Below, one piece after another: positions 55,224-63,609 of a stretch of 64,000 bases of DNA. The position numbers were made by a program, and so were the translations under genes. Source of the stretch: an uncultured Sphingobacteriales bacterium (GTDB lineage: Bacteria > Bacteroidota > Bacteroidia > Chitinophagales > Chitinophagaceae); the NCBI GenBank assembly GCA_937991535.1, contig CALKHN010000024.1, positions 1 to 64,000 on the forward strand, read 5' to 3'. Each line of letters starts with the position of its first letter. Positions within the stretch are counted from its first letter, which is position 1. The notes beneath the pieces were generated by a model. That model was given only the letters and a program-made list of their open reading frames with translations. It searched no databases and was not told where the DNA came from.

Positions 55224-55295
55224 GGCGGCGAAGGTAAGAAATAGAAGGATTTGTTATTATGGATTTATCAGAATGCGAAAATATGTTGAAAAGTT

Positions 55296-56435
55296 ATGGC
55301 TGCATTAAAGTTTGAATTACAGCAAAAAGATTCGTCATCTCGGGCAAGAACAGGAAATATTATCACGGAACATGGCGTTATACCCACACCCGTTTTTATG
55401 CCGGTGGGCACAGGCGGAAGCGTAAAAGCCCTTACCCAAAGCCAGTTGGATAAAGAAGTGAAGGCAAAGATCATTTTGGCTAATACCTATCATTTGTATC
55501 TGCGACCGGGTATTGAAGTTTTGGAGGAAGCAGGGGGACTGCACCAGTTTATGAACTGGCAGCAGCCGTTATTAACCGATAGTGGCGGATACCAGGTTTT
55601 TTCACTGGCAGGCACACGCAAAATAAATGAAGAAGGGGTAATGTTTCAAAGTCATATTGATGGCAGTAAGCATTTGTTTACACCCGAAAAAGTAATGGAT
55701 ATACAGCGGAGCATAGGCGCTGATATTATTATGGCTTTTGATGAATGCCCGCCTTATCCCAGCGCGTATACTTATGCGCAGCAATCTATGCAACTCACCC
55801 ATCGCTGGCTGGACAGATGTTTTCAGCGGGTGGAAGAGACAACGGGGAAATATGGTTACGCACAAAATCTCTTTCCTATTGTACAGGGCGGAACGTATAC
55901 TGATCTTAGAAAAGCATCATGCGGGTACATTGGTTCAAAAAATGCTGCAGGTAATGCCATTGGCGGCTTAAGCGTTGGAGAACCCGAAAATATGATGTAT
56001 GATTTATGCGGCTTATGCTGCGATAACCTGCCTGCAGATAAACCACGCTATCTGATGGGTGTAGGCACACCCTGGAATATACTGGAATGTATAGCACTGG
56101 GAGTGGATATGTTTGATTGTGTTATGCCTACCCGAAACGGGCGTAACGCTATGTTGTTTACTTCGAAGGGCGTCATTAATATTGATAATAAAAAATGGGA
56201 GAAAGATTATTCGCCGATTGATGATGGTATTGCATGCGAAACCAGTAATTATTACAGTAAGGCTTACCTGAGGCATCTTATCAAATCAAAAGAACTATTG
56301 GGGCTCACCATAGCCAGCATACACAACCTGGCCTTCTATCTTCATGTGGTTACCGAAGCCCGGAAGCATATTGAAACGGGTGATTTTACAAGCTGGATGA
56401 AAAGCAGCATTGAACAGTTTAAGGTAAGAAGGTGA
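55296..56435 (+). CDS. tgt: Queuine tRNA-ribosyltransferase
   Basis: 379 residues. Exchanges guanine-34 for preQ1 in tRNAs with GUN anticodons. Markers: TPVFMPVGTGGSVKALTQ, LANTYHLYLRPG, LLTDSGGYQVFSL, IMAFDECPPYP, GGLSVGEP, RYLMGVGTPWNILE, and DMFDCVMPTRNGRNA with the catalytic Asp. The zinc-binding C-terminal segment differs: the canonical CxCxxC is replaced by ACETSNYYSKAYLRHL, retaining only part of the cysteines. It is divergent from the GT2/rsmG pair. Confidence 0.95.
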   Translation: MAALKFELQQKDSSSRARTGNIITEHGVIPTPVFMPVGTGGSVKALTQSQLDKEVKAKIILANTYHLYLRPGIEVLEEAGGLHQFMNWQQPLLTDSGGYQVFSLAGTRKINEEGVMFQSHIDGSKHLFTPEKVMDIQRSIGADIIMAFDECPPYPSAYTYAQQSMQLTHRWLDRCFQRVEETTGKYGYAQNLFPIVQGGTYTDLRKASCGYIGSKNAAGNAIGGLSVGEPENMMYDLCGLCCDNLPADKPRYLMGVGTPWNILECIALGVDMFDCVMPTRNGRNAMLFTSKGVINIDNKKWEKDYSPIDDGIACETSNYYSKAYLRHLIKSKELLGLTIASIHNLAFYLHVVTEARKHIETGDFTSWMKSSIEQFKVRR

Positions 56436-56436
56436 C

Positions 56437-56466
56437 GGGAGGTGAGAGGCGAGAAGTGAGAGGTGA
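56437..56466. repeat. GTGA-family intergenic words after tgt
   Basis: GGGAGGTGAGAGGCGAGAAG followed by GTGAGAGGTGAAAG directly after the tgt stop; the same purine-rich word type as at 11449-11515 and 48668-48700. Non-coding. Confidence 0.45.
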
Positions 56467-56504
56467 AAGAAATAAGCCATCTGCTCATCGTTAGTATGCT
56501 TACA

Positions 56505-56640
56505 TCAAAAGCTGAATGCTGAACGCTCAAAGCTGAACGCTCAAAGCTGAACGCTCAAAGCTGAACGCTCAAAGCTGAACGCTCAAAGCTGATCGCTCAA
56601 AGCTGATCGCTCAAGGCTCAAAGCTGATTGCTCAAAGCTG
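56505..56640. repeat. 14-bp tandem repeat array
   Basis: About nine copies of GCTGAACGCTCAAA, the later ones drifting to GCTGATCGCTCAAA and GCTGATTGCTCAAA. It is preceded by a GTGA-type word repeat at 56437-56466 and lies between the convergent ends of tgt and the esterase gene. Non-coding; probably grown by slippage. Confidence 0.85.
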
Positions 56641-56653
56641 GCTGCTTAATAAC

Positions 56654-57466
56654 CTAATTCCGCTTCTGCTCAAACAGCCATGGCAATAAGGTGGGCTCTG
56701 CAAAGGCATTTACCCAGCTATTGTGTTTTACACCAGGGTATTCGGTATATTTTACTTTCGCTCCCGCTTGTTTTAATGCGGCAACCATATTCCGTGAGTT
56801 AACAACGGGCACTGCATCATCATCCGTGCCGTGAAAGACCCACATGGGAAAATGTTTTCCATAGAGCTTTGCACTTGCCGGATTGCCTCCCCCACATATA
56901 GGAAATGCCGCCGCAAACAATGCAGGTTTGCGCCATAATATTTCAAATGTGCCAAAACCACCCATCGAAAGTCCGCCAATATAAATCCGCTTTGGATCAA
57001 CAATACCGCTGTTAACCAAAGTGTCAATAAAACTCATTACCATTTGCAGCGGCCGGGTAGGAGGTACATTCATGGGGAACTGGTATATTCCGGATGAATC
57101 TGTAGGTTTATTTTTCAGGCGAACACTCCACGATGATTCGGCTGAACATTGCGGAAAAACCACTATTGCGGGAAACTTTTCCCTGTTGGCCGAATCAAGA
57201 AAAAGAGAGTCACCCCATTTGAGCTGTGCTTCATTATCATTACCTCTTTCACCAGAGCCATGTAAAAAAACAATTAAAGGATATTTTTTTCCTGCAGAAA
57301 AATGAAGAGGGGAAAGTATACGGCAGGGCAGGGTATCATTGCCCTGTAAAAAAAGTTGCCGCTCAAATAAATCGGGGTCGGGTACCTGCGCATGAACTAT
57401 ACAAGGCGTAATAATAAATAGTAAAACGAGGGGGGAAAGGCTAAAACTAATGTGAATATTTCTCAT
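56654..57466 (-). CDS. Secreted alpha/beta-hydrolase (prolyl-oligopeptidase/esterase-like)
   Basis: 270 residues from MRNIHISFS (57466). Signal peptide ends CIVHAQ. The core has LIVFLHGSGERGNDNEAQLKWGD, the nucleophile elbow IGGLSMGGFGTFEI (Ser in GLSMGG), FHGTDDDAVPV (acidic residue) and GVKHNSWVNAF (His). So the triad is complete. This subgroup includes secreted esterases often active on plant-cell-wall esters or peptides. Its start lies close to the divergent permease gene. Confidence 0.85.
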   Translation of the reverse strand: MRNIHISFSLSPLVLLFIITPCIVHAQVPDPDLFERQLFLQGNDTLPCRILSPLHFSAGKKYPLIVFLHGSGERGNDNEAQLKWGDSLFLDSANREKFPAIVVFPQCSAESSWSVRLKNKPTDSSGIYQFPMNVPPTRPLQMVMSFIDTLVNSGIVDPKRIYIGGLSMGGFGTFEILWRKPALFAAAFPICGGGNPASAKLYGKHFPMWVFHGTDDDAVPVVNSRNMVAALKQAGAKVKYTEYPGVKHNSWVNAFAEPTLLPWLFEQKRN

Positions 57467-57550
57467 AACAGAAAGATACAAAGTTCTTATTACAGTTTTG
57501 GTTTACTTTTGGCCAATACCGGCTTTTTAATGTTCACCGGAGCAACTTCC

Positions 57551-58630
57551 ATGAAAAAAATAGATTGGTACATATTTAAGGATTTTATTTTCACTTTTAT
57601 TTATTGCATTCTGCTGTTTACCGCTATTTCGGTAGTAGTGGATATTAGCGAAAAAACAGATGATTTTGCCAAAGCCAATCTCTCCGCCAAATTTGTATTG
57701 ACACATTACTATGTAGGTTTTGTGCCGTTCATCGTTTCATTTTTGTTTCCTCTTTTTACGTTTATAGCCGTTATATTTTTTACTTCCCGCCTGGCTAACC
57801 GGTCAGAAATTATAGCCATTTTGGCCAGTGGAACCAGCTTTAACCGCTTGTTAAAGCCCTATTTACTGGGCGGCATCTTACTGGCAACGCTGCTCTGGTT
57901 CGGCAACCGAACCTTTGTGCCCCGGGCCAACGAGATACGTACTGCATTCGAACTGGAATATATTAAATCACCCGGACAATACAACAGCAATAATAATATT
58001 TACATGCGTATTGATTCGGTATCGTATTGCGGTATCCGTTATTATGATACTGCTGCAAAAAGCGGCAGTGGTTTTTTTATGGACAGGTTAAACGGAACAA
58101 AGGTTGCATATAACCTGAGGGCCAATAATATTGCCTGGGATGCTGCTCAAAAGAAATGGAAACTAACGGGCGTAATAGAAAGAAAAATTGATGGTTTACA
58201 TGAAGATGTAAAACAGGATACTGTACGGCGTATGGATTTTAATTTTACGCCTGACGATTTAAAACGCGATGAGTATATAAAAAGCAGGCTTACTACAGCA
58301 GAACTCCGGCATATGGTGCATATGGAGAAATTACGTGGATCAGAAGGTACCAATGACCTGGAAGTAGAATTATACCGCAGGGATGCTACACCTGTAACGG
58401 TTATTATACTCACGTTGATAGGTGCTATACTGGCCTCCCGTAAAATAAGAGGCGGTAGTGGCATTCACCTGGCTGCCGGCTTTGCTATTGCTGCTTTGTT
58501 TATATTACTCGACCGTTTTTCTACAATCTTCAGTGTTAAAGGGAGTCTCCCGCCCATTATTGCGGCATGGCTGCCCAATTTGCTATTTGGATTACTTACC
58601 TGGTACCTTTACCGAAAGGCGCCTAAATAG
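57551..58630 (+). CDS. LptF/LptG-family permease
   Basis: 359 residues from MKKIDWYIFKDF. Six transmembrane helices in the YjgP/YjgQ pattern, three at each end, flanking a periplasmic beta-jellyroll part (about 100-270, with NNIYMRIDSVSYCGIRYYD). RLANRSEIIAILASGTSFNRLLKPY is the family coupling-loop region. With the ATPase LptB it extracts lipopolysaccharide from the inner membrane. The earlier in-frame start at 57452 would overlap the divergent esterase and is rejected. Whether it is LptF or LptG cannot be told alone. Confidence 0.88.
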   Translation: MKKIDWYIFKDFIFTFIYCILLFTAISVVVDISEKTDDFAKANLSAKFVLTHYYVGFVPFIVSFLFPLFTFIAVIFFTSRLANRSEIIAILASGTSFNRLLKPYLLGGILLATLLWFGNRTFVPRANEIRTAFELEYIKSPGQYNSNNNIYMRIDSVSYCGIRYYDTAAKSGSGFFMDRLNGTKVAYNLRANNIAWDAAQKKWKLTGVIERKIDGLHEDVKQDTVRRMDFNFTPDDLKRDEYIKSRLTTAELRHMVHMEKLRGSEGTNDLEVELYRRDATPVTVIILTLIGAILASRKIRGGSGIHLAAGFAIAALFILLDRFSTIFSVKGSLPPIIAAWLPNLLFGLLTWYLYRKAPK

Positions 58631-58848
58631 CATACCCGAATCAAATTCAATTGAACTCAAACGGGAAGAAAATAAAAGCGCCGTATTCGATATAATCCTT
58701 GTTCTTATTTGAAATAATTGGCTTAAATAAGTCAAATAAATTATATGAAACATTTGATTTTTGACGGCTTTTAACCGTGTTTTATTTAACTTTAGCGCTC
58801 TTGGCCCATGCTTAACATATAATCTCAGAATTATTCAACACTTTATAT

Positions 58849-60174
58849 ATGGCAACAATAAAAGAAAGGTTTAAAGCGAAAGCAGATGAGTTATCCGCAG
58901 AGATCAAAGACATTCTTAATGAACACGGCAACGAAAAAATAGGAGAGGTGATGCTTTCCCAGATTTACCAGGGTATGAGGGGCGTAACAGGGCTGGTAAG
59001 CGAAACATCTTTACTTGATGCCCGGGAGGGCATTCGTTTCAGAGGTTTTTCAATTCCGGAATTGCAAAAAAAACTGCCCAAAGCCATCAATGGGAACGAA
59101 CCTTTGCCGGAAGGATTGTTTTACCTGATGCTGGTGGGGGAACTGCCAACTGAAAACGATGTTAATGATATCACCAATGCATGGCAGCGCCGCTCCCATG
59201 TACCCAATCATGTTTTTGATGCCATAGAGGGCCTTCCTAAATCTTCTCATCCGATGACCCAGTTTGTAGTGGCCATTATGGCATTGCAAACCGAAAGTAT
59301 TTTTGTTCGTAAATATGGTGAAGGCCTCAGCAAGAAAGATTACTGGGATGCGGTGTACGATGATGCGATGAACCTTATAGCCCGCCTGCCCAGAGTAGCT
59401 GCGTATATCTATCGCCGTAAGTATAAAGATGAAAAACATATACAACCCGATGGGTTGCTGGACTGGTCGGGAAATTTTGCACATATGCTGGGTTTTGAAG
59501 ACGAAAGTTTTAAAGAACTGATGCGCTTATATATGACCATTCATGCTGATCATGAAGGAGGCAATGTATCGGCGCATACAACGCATTTGGTGGGCTCAGC
59601 GCTAAGCGATCCTTACCTGAGCCTGGCGGCGGGTATGAATGGGCTCGCGGGTCCTTTGCATGGGCTGGCAAACCAGGAAGTGATTAAATGGATATATGAA
59701 ATGCGTGACGAACTCGGCGTTGAATTGCCTTCCAAAGCACAGATAGAAAAATATGTGAAGAAAACACTGAAAGAAGGAAAAGTAGTTCCTGGGTACGGCC
59801 ACGCTGTATTGCGTAAAACCGATCCCCGGTTTTCGGCTCAAATGGAATTTGGTAAAAAACATATGCCAGACGATCCTTTGGTAAATACCGTATGGCGGGT
59901 TTATGAAGTGGTTCCGGGCATATTGAAATCGTTGGGCAAAGTAAAAAACCCCTGGCCGAATGTTGATGCGCACAGCGGAGCCCTGCTGGTGCACTATGGA
60001 TTGATTGAATACGAATTTTATACCGTATTGTTTGGTGTAAGCCGCTCATTAGGCGTGCTGGCCAATTTGTGCTGGGACAGGGCTCTGGGGCTTCCGATAG
60101 AACGCCCTAAATCTGTTACCACGGCACTGGTAAAAGACTGGCTGAAAGGGAAAGGTGAAATTTGGGGTGATTAA
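58849..60174 (+). CDS. gltA: Citrate synthase (mitochondrial-like type)
   Basis: 441 residues. Condenses oxaloacetate and acetyl-CoA. The sequence is of the eukaryote-like class: MRGVTGLVSETSLLDAREGIRFRG, LTIHADHEGGNVSAHTTHLVGSALSD-like MTIHADHEGGNVSAHTT (catalytic-region His), NGLAGPLHGLANQEV (His), PGYGHAVLRKTDPRF, and PNVDAHSGALL (Asp). It is complete. It has its own terminator just before the tRNA promoter. Confidence 0.96.
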   Translation: MATIKERFKAKADELSAEIKDILNEHGNEKIGEVMLSQIYQGMRGVTGLVSETSLLDAREGIRFRGFSIPELQKKLPKAINGNEPLPEGLFYLMLVGELPTENDVNDITNAWQRRSHVPNHVFDAIEGLPKSSHPMTQFVVAIMALQTESIFVRKYGEGLSKKDYWDAVYDDAMNLIARLPRVAAYIYRRKYKDEKHIQPDGLLDWSGNFAHMLGFEDESFKELMRLYMTIHADHEGGNVSAHTTHLVGSALSDPYLSLAAGMNGLAGPLHGLANQEVIKWIYEMRDELGVELPSKAQIEKYVKKTLKEGKVVPGYGHAVLRKTDPRFSAQMEFGKKHMPDDPLVNTVWRVYEVVPGILKSLGKVKNPWPNVDAHSGALLVHYGLIEYEFYTVLFGVSRSLGVLANLCWDRALGLPIERPKSVTTALVKDWLKGKGEIWGD

Positions 60175-60204
60175 AGGAAAATGTATTGCGGTTATTTAAG
60201 TATC

Positions 60205-60234
60205 AACCAGGCAGTTCTCTGTCTGGTTTTTTAT
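60205..60234 (+). terminator. Intrinsic terminator of citrate synthase
   Basis: AACCAGGCAG and CTGTCTGGTT pair over 10 bp (one G-U) with a four-base loop, followed by TTTTTATTTT. It begins 31 bases after the citrate synthase stop and runs directly into the tRNA promoter. Confidence 0.8.
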
Positions 60235-60265
60235 TTTGACAGAATGGCGCGGCGCTCTATATTTG
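60235..60265 (+). promoter_or_regulatory. Consensus Bacteroidetes promoter (TTTG-N19-TATATTTG)
   Basis: TTTG at 60235-60238 and TATATTTG at 60258-60265 with a 19-base spacer match the primary sigma consensus of the phylum exactly. It sits just upstream of a degraded tRNA, so it probably once drove a tRNA operon and may still transcribe the tRNA-Ala locus. Confidence 0.7.
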
Positions 60266-60284
60266 CACTCCTTAAGAGAAAACA

Positions 60285-60316
60285 GGAGTTTAGCACAGTT
60301 GGTTAGCGTATGCTGC
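60285..60316 (+). pseudogene. Degraded tRNA 5' half
   Basis: GGAGTTTAGCACAGTTGGTTAGC resembles the acceptor/D-arm region of a tRNA (GTTTAGCTCAGTTGGTTAGAGC), with the D-stem disrupted and no anticodon or T-arm following. It is directly after the consensus promoter. Probably a relic of a tRNA destroyed by integration or deletion. Confidence 0.45.
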
Positions 60317-60363
60317 AAGTTTGCGGGAAGGCTGCCCGGGGTTATTCTTTAAGTTTTTTTAAT

Positions 60364-60407
60364 GGGGGTTTAGCTCAGCTGGCTAGAGCGTTTGCATGGC
60401 ATGCAAG
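60364..60407 (+). pseudogene. Truncated tRNA-Ala(GGC), 5' 44 bases
   Basis: GGGGGTT, D-arm GCTCAGCTGGCTAGAGC and the anticodon arm TTTGC-ATGGCAT-GCAAG are intact (anticodon GGC). The sequence then changes to TCATTTGACCAACTTTG with no variable loop, T-arm or acceptor 3' strand. The break is exactly at the 3' edge of the anticodon stem, a frequent crossover region of integrases that use tRNA genes. Confidence 0.85.
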
Positions 60408-60552
60408 TCATTTGACCAACTTTGACCAATGTAATATATTGAGATTCAGTTCTTTGTCAAATAAAAAAAATATTAAAAATATTTTTTTAAAAACATTTTT
60501 AAAACTAACCTTTAATTGTGTTTGACACGAATTGATATTCTAAAAAAATAAT

Positions 60553-60626
60553 GGGGGATTAGCTCAGTTGGCTAGAGCGCTAGCGTGGCACGCTAGAGGT
60601 CGTCGGTTCGACCCCGATATCCTCCA
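60553..60626 (+). tRNA. tRNA-Ala(GGC)
   Basis: A full cloverleaf: acceptor GGGGGAT/ATCCTCC (one G-U), D-arm GCTC...GAGC, anticodon stem CTAGC/GCTAG with loop GTGGCAC (anticodon GGC), T-arm GTCGG-TTCGACC-CCGAT, discriminator A at 60626. CCA is not encoded. It is followed by a terminator and the end of a conjugative element, so its 3' end is the likely attachment site. Confidence 0.95.
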
Positions 60627-60629
60627 CAA

Positions 60630-60656
60630 AAAACGCCTCCCAATTGGAGGCGTTTT
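60630..60656. terminator. Terminator between tRNA-Ala and the element
   Basis: AAAACGCCTCC and GGAGGCGTTTT form an 11-bp perfect stem around CAATT with A/T-runs on both sides. It serves the tRNA on the plus strand and the HTH gene on the minus strand. Confidence 0.85.
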
Positions 60657-60676
60657 GCATTTCGTTCCATAAGACC

Positions 60677-60943
60677 TTATTTGTATGTTTTGTTGAGTAC
60701 AACCTCGATCTCATCATATTTAAAGAAGTTAATACCACGAATTTTATTCGGATGCAATACATCATTGATACAAAGATTTTGAAGTGTGCCGGGTGAAATA
60801 CTAAGCATAGCCCTAACCTCGTGACTTCGTAGCCATCTCTTTACCTCTTTTTTTTCGGTTTTAGGAATGATACTTTTAAGATCATTTAATAGTCTTACCC
60901 GAAAATCCTCCAAATCCTCTTTTGTTACAATTTCAAGTGCCAT
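60677..60943 (-). CDS. Helix-turn-helix (excisionase-like) protein of the element
   Basis: 88 residues. A polar N-terminal coiled part (EDLEDFRVRLLNDLKSIIP) precedes an HTH of the MerR/excisionase class (KRWLRSHEVRAMLSISPGTLQNLCINDVLHPNKIRGINFFKYDEIE), a common small protein at the ends of Bacteroidota conjugative elements. It probably helps regulate excision or element genes. Confidence 0.8.
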   Translation of the reverse strand: MALEIVTKEDLEDFRVRLLNDLKSIIPKTEKKEVKRWLRSHEVRAMLSISPGTLQNLCINDVLHPNKIRGINFFKYDEIEVVLNKTYK

Positions 60944-61037
60944 AATATTTCAGTTTCACGATTTGCAAAATTTTTAACAGGTTCAATTCTTTCCCCGGTC
61001 TGAATTCATTCGTTTCGATTGAAATTTATTTGTTCAA

Positions 61038-61343
61038 TTATGCTGTCTGTTTGGCAACCAATGGAATTATTTTCACCATACTCCCCAAAAACTGGTTATA
61101 AGATGCCATGTATTCAATGTAGCCGTACTCCCTCAATTCTCTTATACTTCTGTGAAAGGTTGCTGGACCCGATATTTTGCAGATGGGCATAATCTGCCTG
61201 CTGAATATGTAAAACGGCTCACTAAAGTGCTGATCCTGCCAGCACTTTAGTAATCCTGCATATAAACTTATATGAACAGCAGATAACCGCGGATCATCCA
61301 GCGCCTTCGTTAAAAAAGCATTCAATGTGCTCAATCCATTCAT
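61038..61343 (-). CDS. Small winged-helix-like protein of the element
   Basis: 101 residues. HISLYAGLLKCWQDQHFSEPF and ISGPATFHRSIRELREYGYIEY form a winged-helix pattern found in small regulatory or replication-associated proteins of Bacteroidota mobile elements. A broken copy of its 5' end lies at 61463-61585. Function unknown. Confidence 0.65.
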   Translation of the reverse strand: MNGLSTLNAFLTKALDDPRLSAVHISLYAGLLKCWQDQHFSEPFYIFSRQIMPICKISGPATFHRSIRELREYGYIEYMASYNQFLGSMVKIIPLVAKQTA

Positions 61344-61462
61344 AAGAACAATTCATGAGAGATCAATCATGCTCAGGGGATGGCTCCCGCTACCTGTAAT
61401 TTTGCAGAGCGGTCGGACCCCATAAAGCGGCCTAACCTCCTGATAGCACCGGCAAAAAACGC

Positions 61463-61585
61463 TCAGGATTTAAACAACCTAACGAAGCCTCCGCGGGAAA
61501 CAAACAGAGTGACAAAACCTGACCCGATCCGCGGATCATCCAGCGCACTGGTTAAAAAGGCATTCAGTATGTTTAGTCCGTCCAT
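61463..61585 (-). pseudogene. 5' fragment duplicate of the 61038-61343 gene
   Basis: Begins MDGLNILNAFLTSALDDPR, nearly identical to the start of the intact gene (MNGLSTLNAFLTKALDDPR), then diverges into unrelated sequence after about 18 codons and stops. The shared DNA covers about 61534-61585 versus 61292-61343. It is a partial duplication with the downstream part replaced. Confidence 0.75.
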
Positions 61586-61609
61586 ACAACCAACCTTTCA
61601 ATGGAATTC

Positions 61610-62710
61610 TCACGTCACCTTTTGTCCCTTTCTACGGCTTTTTTTTTGACTCTTCGCCTCTTCCGGTTCTTCTTCTGCAGTTCCGGCAGATAGTTTTTGC
61701 GTCTTTTTCTGATCTTGCTTTGGCTCCAGGTTTTCTTCTTTGGAAGCAAGCCCCTTTAATTGTTCCGGTCTGAGCCGGTACATTTTTTCGTCGTAAAAAT
61801 TAAGACTTTTAAATTGGGGTGCTGCCTCTATAAACACTTTGGATTCATTTCCACCGGTTGCTATCGTCACCGACTGCCGGTTGCCTCTTTGCAGGGAGGC
61901 CAATAGTTGTTTTTGATCTTCCTCGTTTTTCAATTCCTTAATCGGATGTTTTGCCAGTTCTTTTTGCAGGTCAAAGCCATAGTTATCATAAAATGACTTT
62001 AACTTAAAGTTTCCGGCCGCGTCTGTCTCCTTGAAATTCATTTGCACCCAGGCATTCTGCTTTTCACCTTCCTTTGATGTCAGTTCTTTATGAACTGCAC
62101 GTCCACTGAGCAGGTTATAACCTTCTTTGAGGGTGATATTATCCTCTTTGTTATTAATATAAAATGTCTGCTTAACGGGGGCCTCCATTTTGGGTGATTT
62201 TAACATCAGGGAGTAACGGTTAAAAAAATACATGTCACTGTTCTCCGGTTTTTTGAATAGTAGGGTGGCCACGGTTTCATCTTTGCCGAAATTTTTGCTT
62301 TGGAAAAGTTGAAATTCAGGTTGACCTAAATTGATTTTCTCTTTAAGCTTTTCATTAAGCTCATCTCCAAAGCCGCTGTACTTGAGCTGGTTGCTCAAAT
62401 AATCATAATTTTTCTCGTTCATGACTTTTTTATTTTGTGTTAAGAAATATGACATTTTCAATGCTTCTCCGTAAACCAATTTCTCCATTAGATCTCTGAT
62501 GGAGTTCACCTGTACCACGTCAAATAAATCGTAGTCGCTGATATTGTTCATGGCAAATTCATCCGCCTGCTCCTCATGGCGGAACATAAAGACGTCCCCT
62601 TTTTCCAAAAAGTAGTTCGTTGAATTATACGCAAGCCATTGCTGACCCTGTGACAAACCGTTTAAAATTTCATTGAATGCCTCATCCGATATCACGTGTT
62701 CCTTTTCCAT
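61610..62710 (-). CDS. Conjugative-element protein (DUF3945-like, uncertain)
   Basis: 366 residues, soluble. N-terminal part: AFNEILNGLSQGQQWLAYNSTNYF. The middle has FNRYSLMLKSPKMEAPVKQTFYINNKEDNITLKEGYNLLSGRAV, the pattern of proteins of unknown function carried on Bacteroidota conjugative elements. The C-terminal 60 residues are low-complexity and highly charged (EEEPEEAKSQKKSRRKGQK). It lies seven bases after traN on the same strand. Function unknown. Confidence 0.65.
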   Translation of the reverse strand: MEKEHVISDEAFNEILNGLSQGQQWLAYNSTNYFLEKGDVFMFRHEEQADEFAMNNISDYDLFDVVQVNSIRDLMEKLVYGEALKMSYFLTQNKKVMNEKNYDYLSNQLKYSGFGDELNEKLKEKINLGQPEFQLFQSKNFGKDETVATLLFKKPENSDMYFFNRYSLMLKSPKMEAPVKQTFYINNKEDNITLKEGYNLLSGRAVHKELTSKEGEKQNAWVQMNFKETDAAGNFKLKSFYDNYGFDLQKELAKHPIKELKNEEDQKQLLASLQRGNRQSVTIATGGNESKVFIEAAPQFKSLNFYDEKMYRLRPEQLKGLASKEENLEPKQDQKKTQKLSAGTAEEEPEEAKSQKKSRRKGQKVT

Positions 62711-62717
62711 AATTTGC

Positions 62718-63563
62718 TTAGAGCGCCCTGGAATGCATGAGCCTGAGATTGTTGATCTTTAGACTAAGGTTTCTGCCTCCATTTTTTTCTGTGAGTTCGA
62801 TGAAAAAGCGTTTCTTGTCCGCTATGGTAAACTTATAAAGCGCAACGACGATTGTATGCGAACCGTTTGCTTTTATGACTGAAGGCTTACCATCGATATA
62901 TAGGGGAACTTGTTCTGATTCCTGACTGGCGGTCCGGCGTCCCTGCTTTTTATCTTTAATATAAAACCTAAACTGGTCAACGTCGTAATCTATTTGGGTA
63001 TGATTGGCGATGCTTAGTTGAACATACAGCGTATTTCCCCTGCTATACAATCCAATCAGCTTGATCACCATACCAAACTTCCTGTTCACCATACCCCAGA
63101 TTGTTCTTGGAATTGTTTTTATTTCCGCACTTTTTGATTCAAGCAATGCCTCGTTGCTTTCAGGGCCCGATAAAGTTGCCGCGGACAAATCACTCTTATC
63201 CAATTCAACAGATTTTATAATTCTTAAAGTCAGCGGCCACGGATCGGCAGAATATTTTAGGAGAAAAGAATACAATTTTCCGTCGCCCGTTATTACAGTC
63301 AGGTTGGTTTGGCAAAAGTTTTCTTTGGCTGCCTTCAATTGCAATACATTTTCCACGCCTTCTGTTTTTTGCACAAGAATATCCTTACTGCCCCGGTCAA
63401 CACTAAGAATGCTGAACGGAAAAATCAAATGCGTGGTCCTCTGGTTAGAAATTTCTAATGGCGACGATGGAATGACAACCTTTTCGGGGAGCTTCTCACT
63501 GCTCTGGGCGTAAACATTATAATACAGCAACAACATTATTAAAAGAACATTCACACTTTTCAT
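62718..63563 (-). CDS. traN: Conjugative transposon protein TraN (DUF4138)
   Basis: 281 residues from the ATG at 63563. Signal peptide KSVNVLLIMLLLYYNVYAQ. The family core is TTHLIFPFSILSVDRGSKDILVQK then VENVLQLKAA and LTVITGDGKLYSFLLKYS, and a second conserved part RGNTLYVQLSIANHTQIDYDVDQFRFYI. TraN is an envelope component of the Bacteroidota conjugation apparatus. The upstream side, where traM would be expected, is occupied by tandem repeats, so the tra order is interrupted here. Confidence 0.88.
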   Translation of the reverse strand: MKSVNVLLIMLLLYYNVYAQSSEKLPEKVVIPSSPLEISNQRTTHLIFPFSILSVDRGSKDILVQKTEGVENVLQLKAAKENFCQTNLTVITGDGKLYSFLLKYSADPWPLTLRIIKSVELDKSDLSAATLSGPESNEALLESKSAEIKTIPRTIWGMVNRKFGMVIKLIGLYSRGNTLYVQLSIANHTQIDYDVDQFRFYIKDKKQGRRTASQESEQVPLYIDGKPSVIKANGSHTIVVALYKFTIADKKRFFIELTEKNGGRNLSLKINNLRLMHSRAL

Positions 63564-63609
63564 ACACACGTTTTAATAGTGATAATTTACATATTGAGAC
63601 ACCTTAACC

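Noticed and set aside
60285..60407. Two extra functional tRNAs
   Set aside because: Both lack the T-arm and 3' acceptor strand, so no cloverleaf can form.
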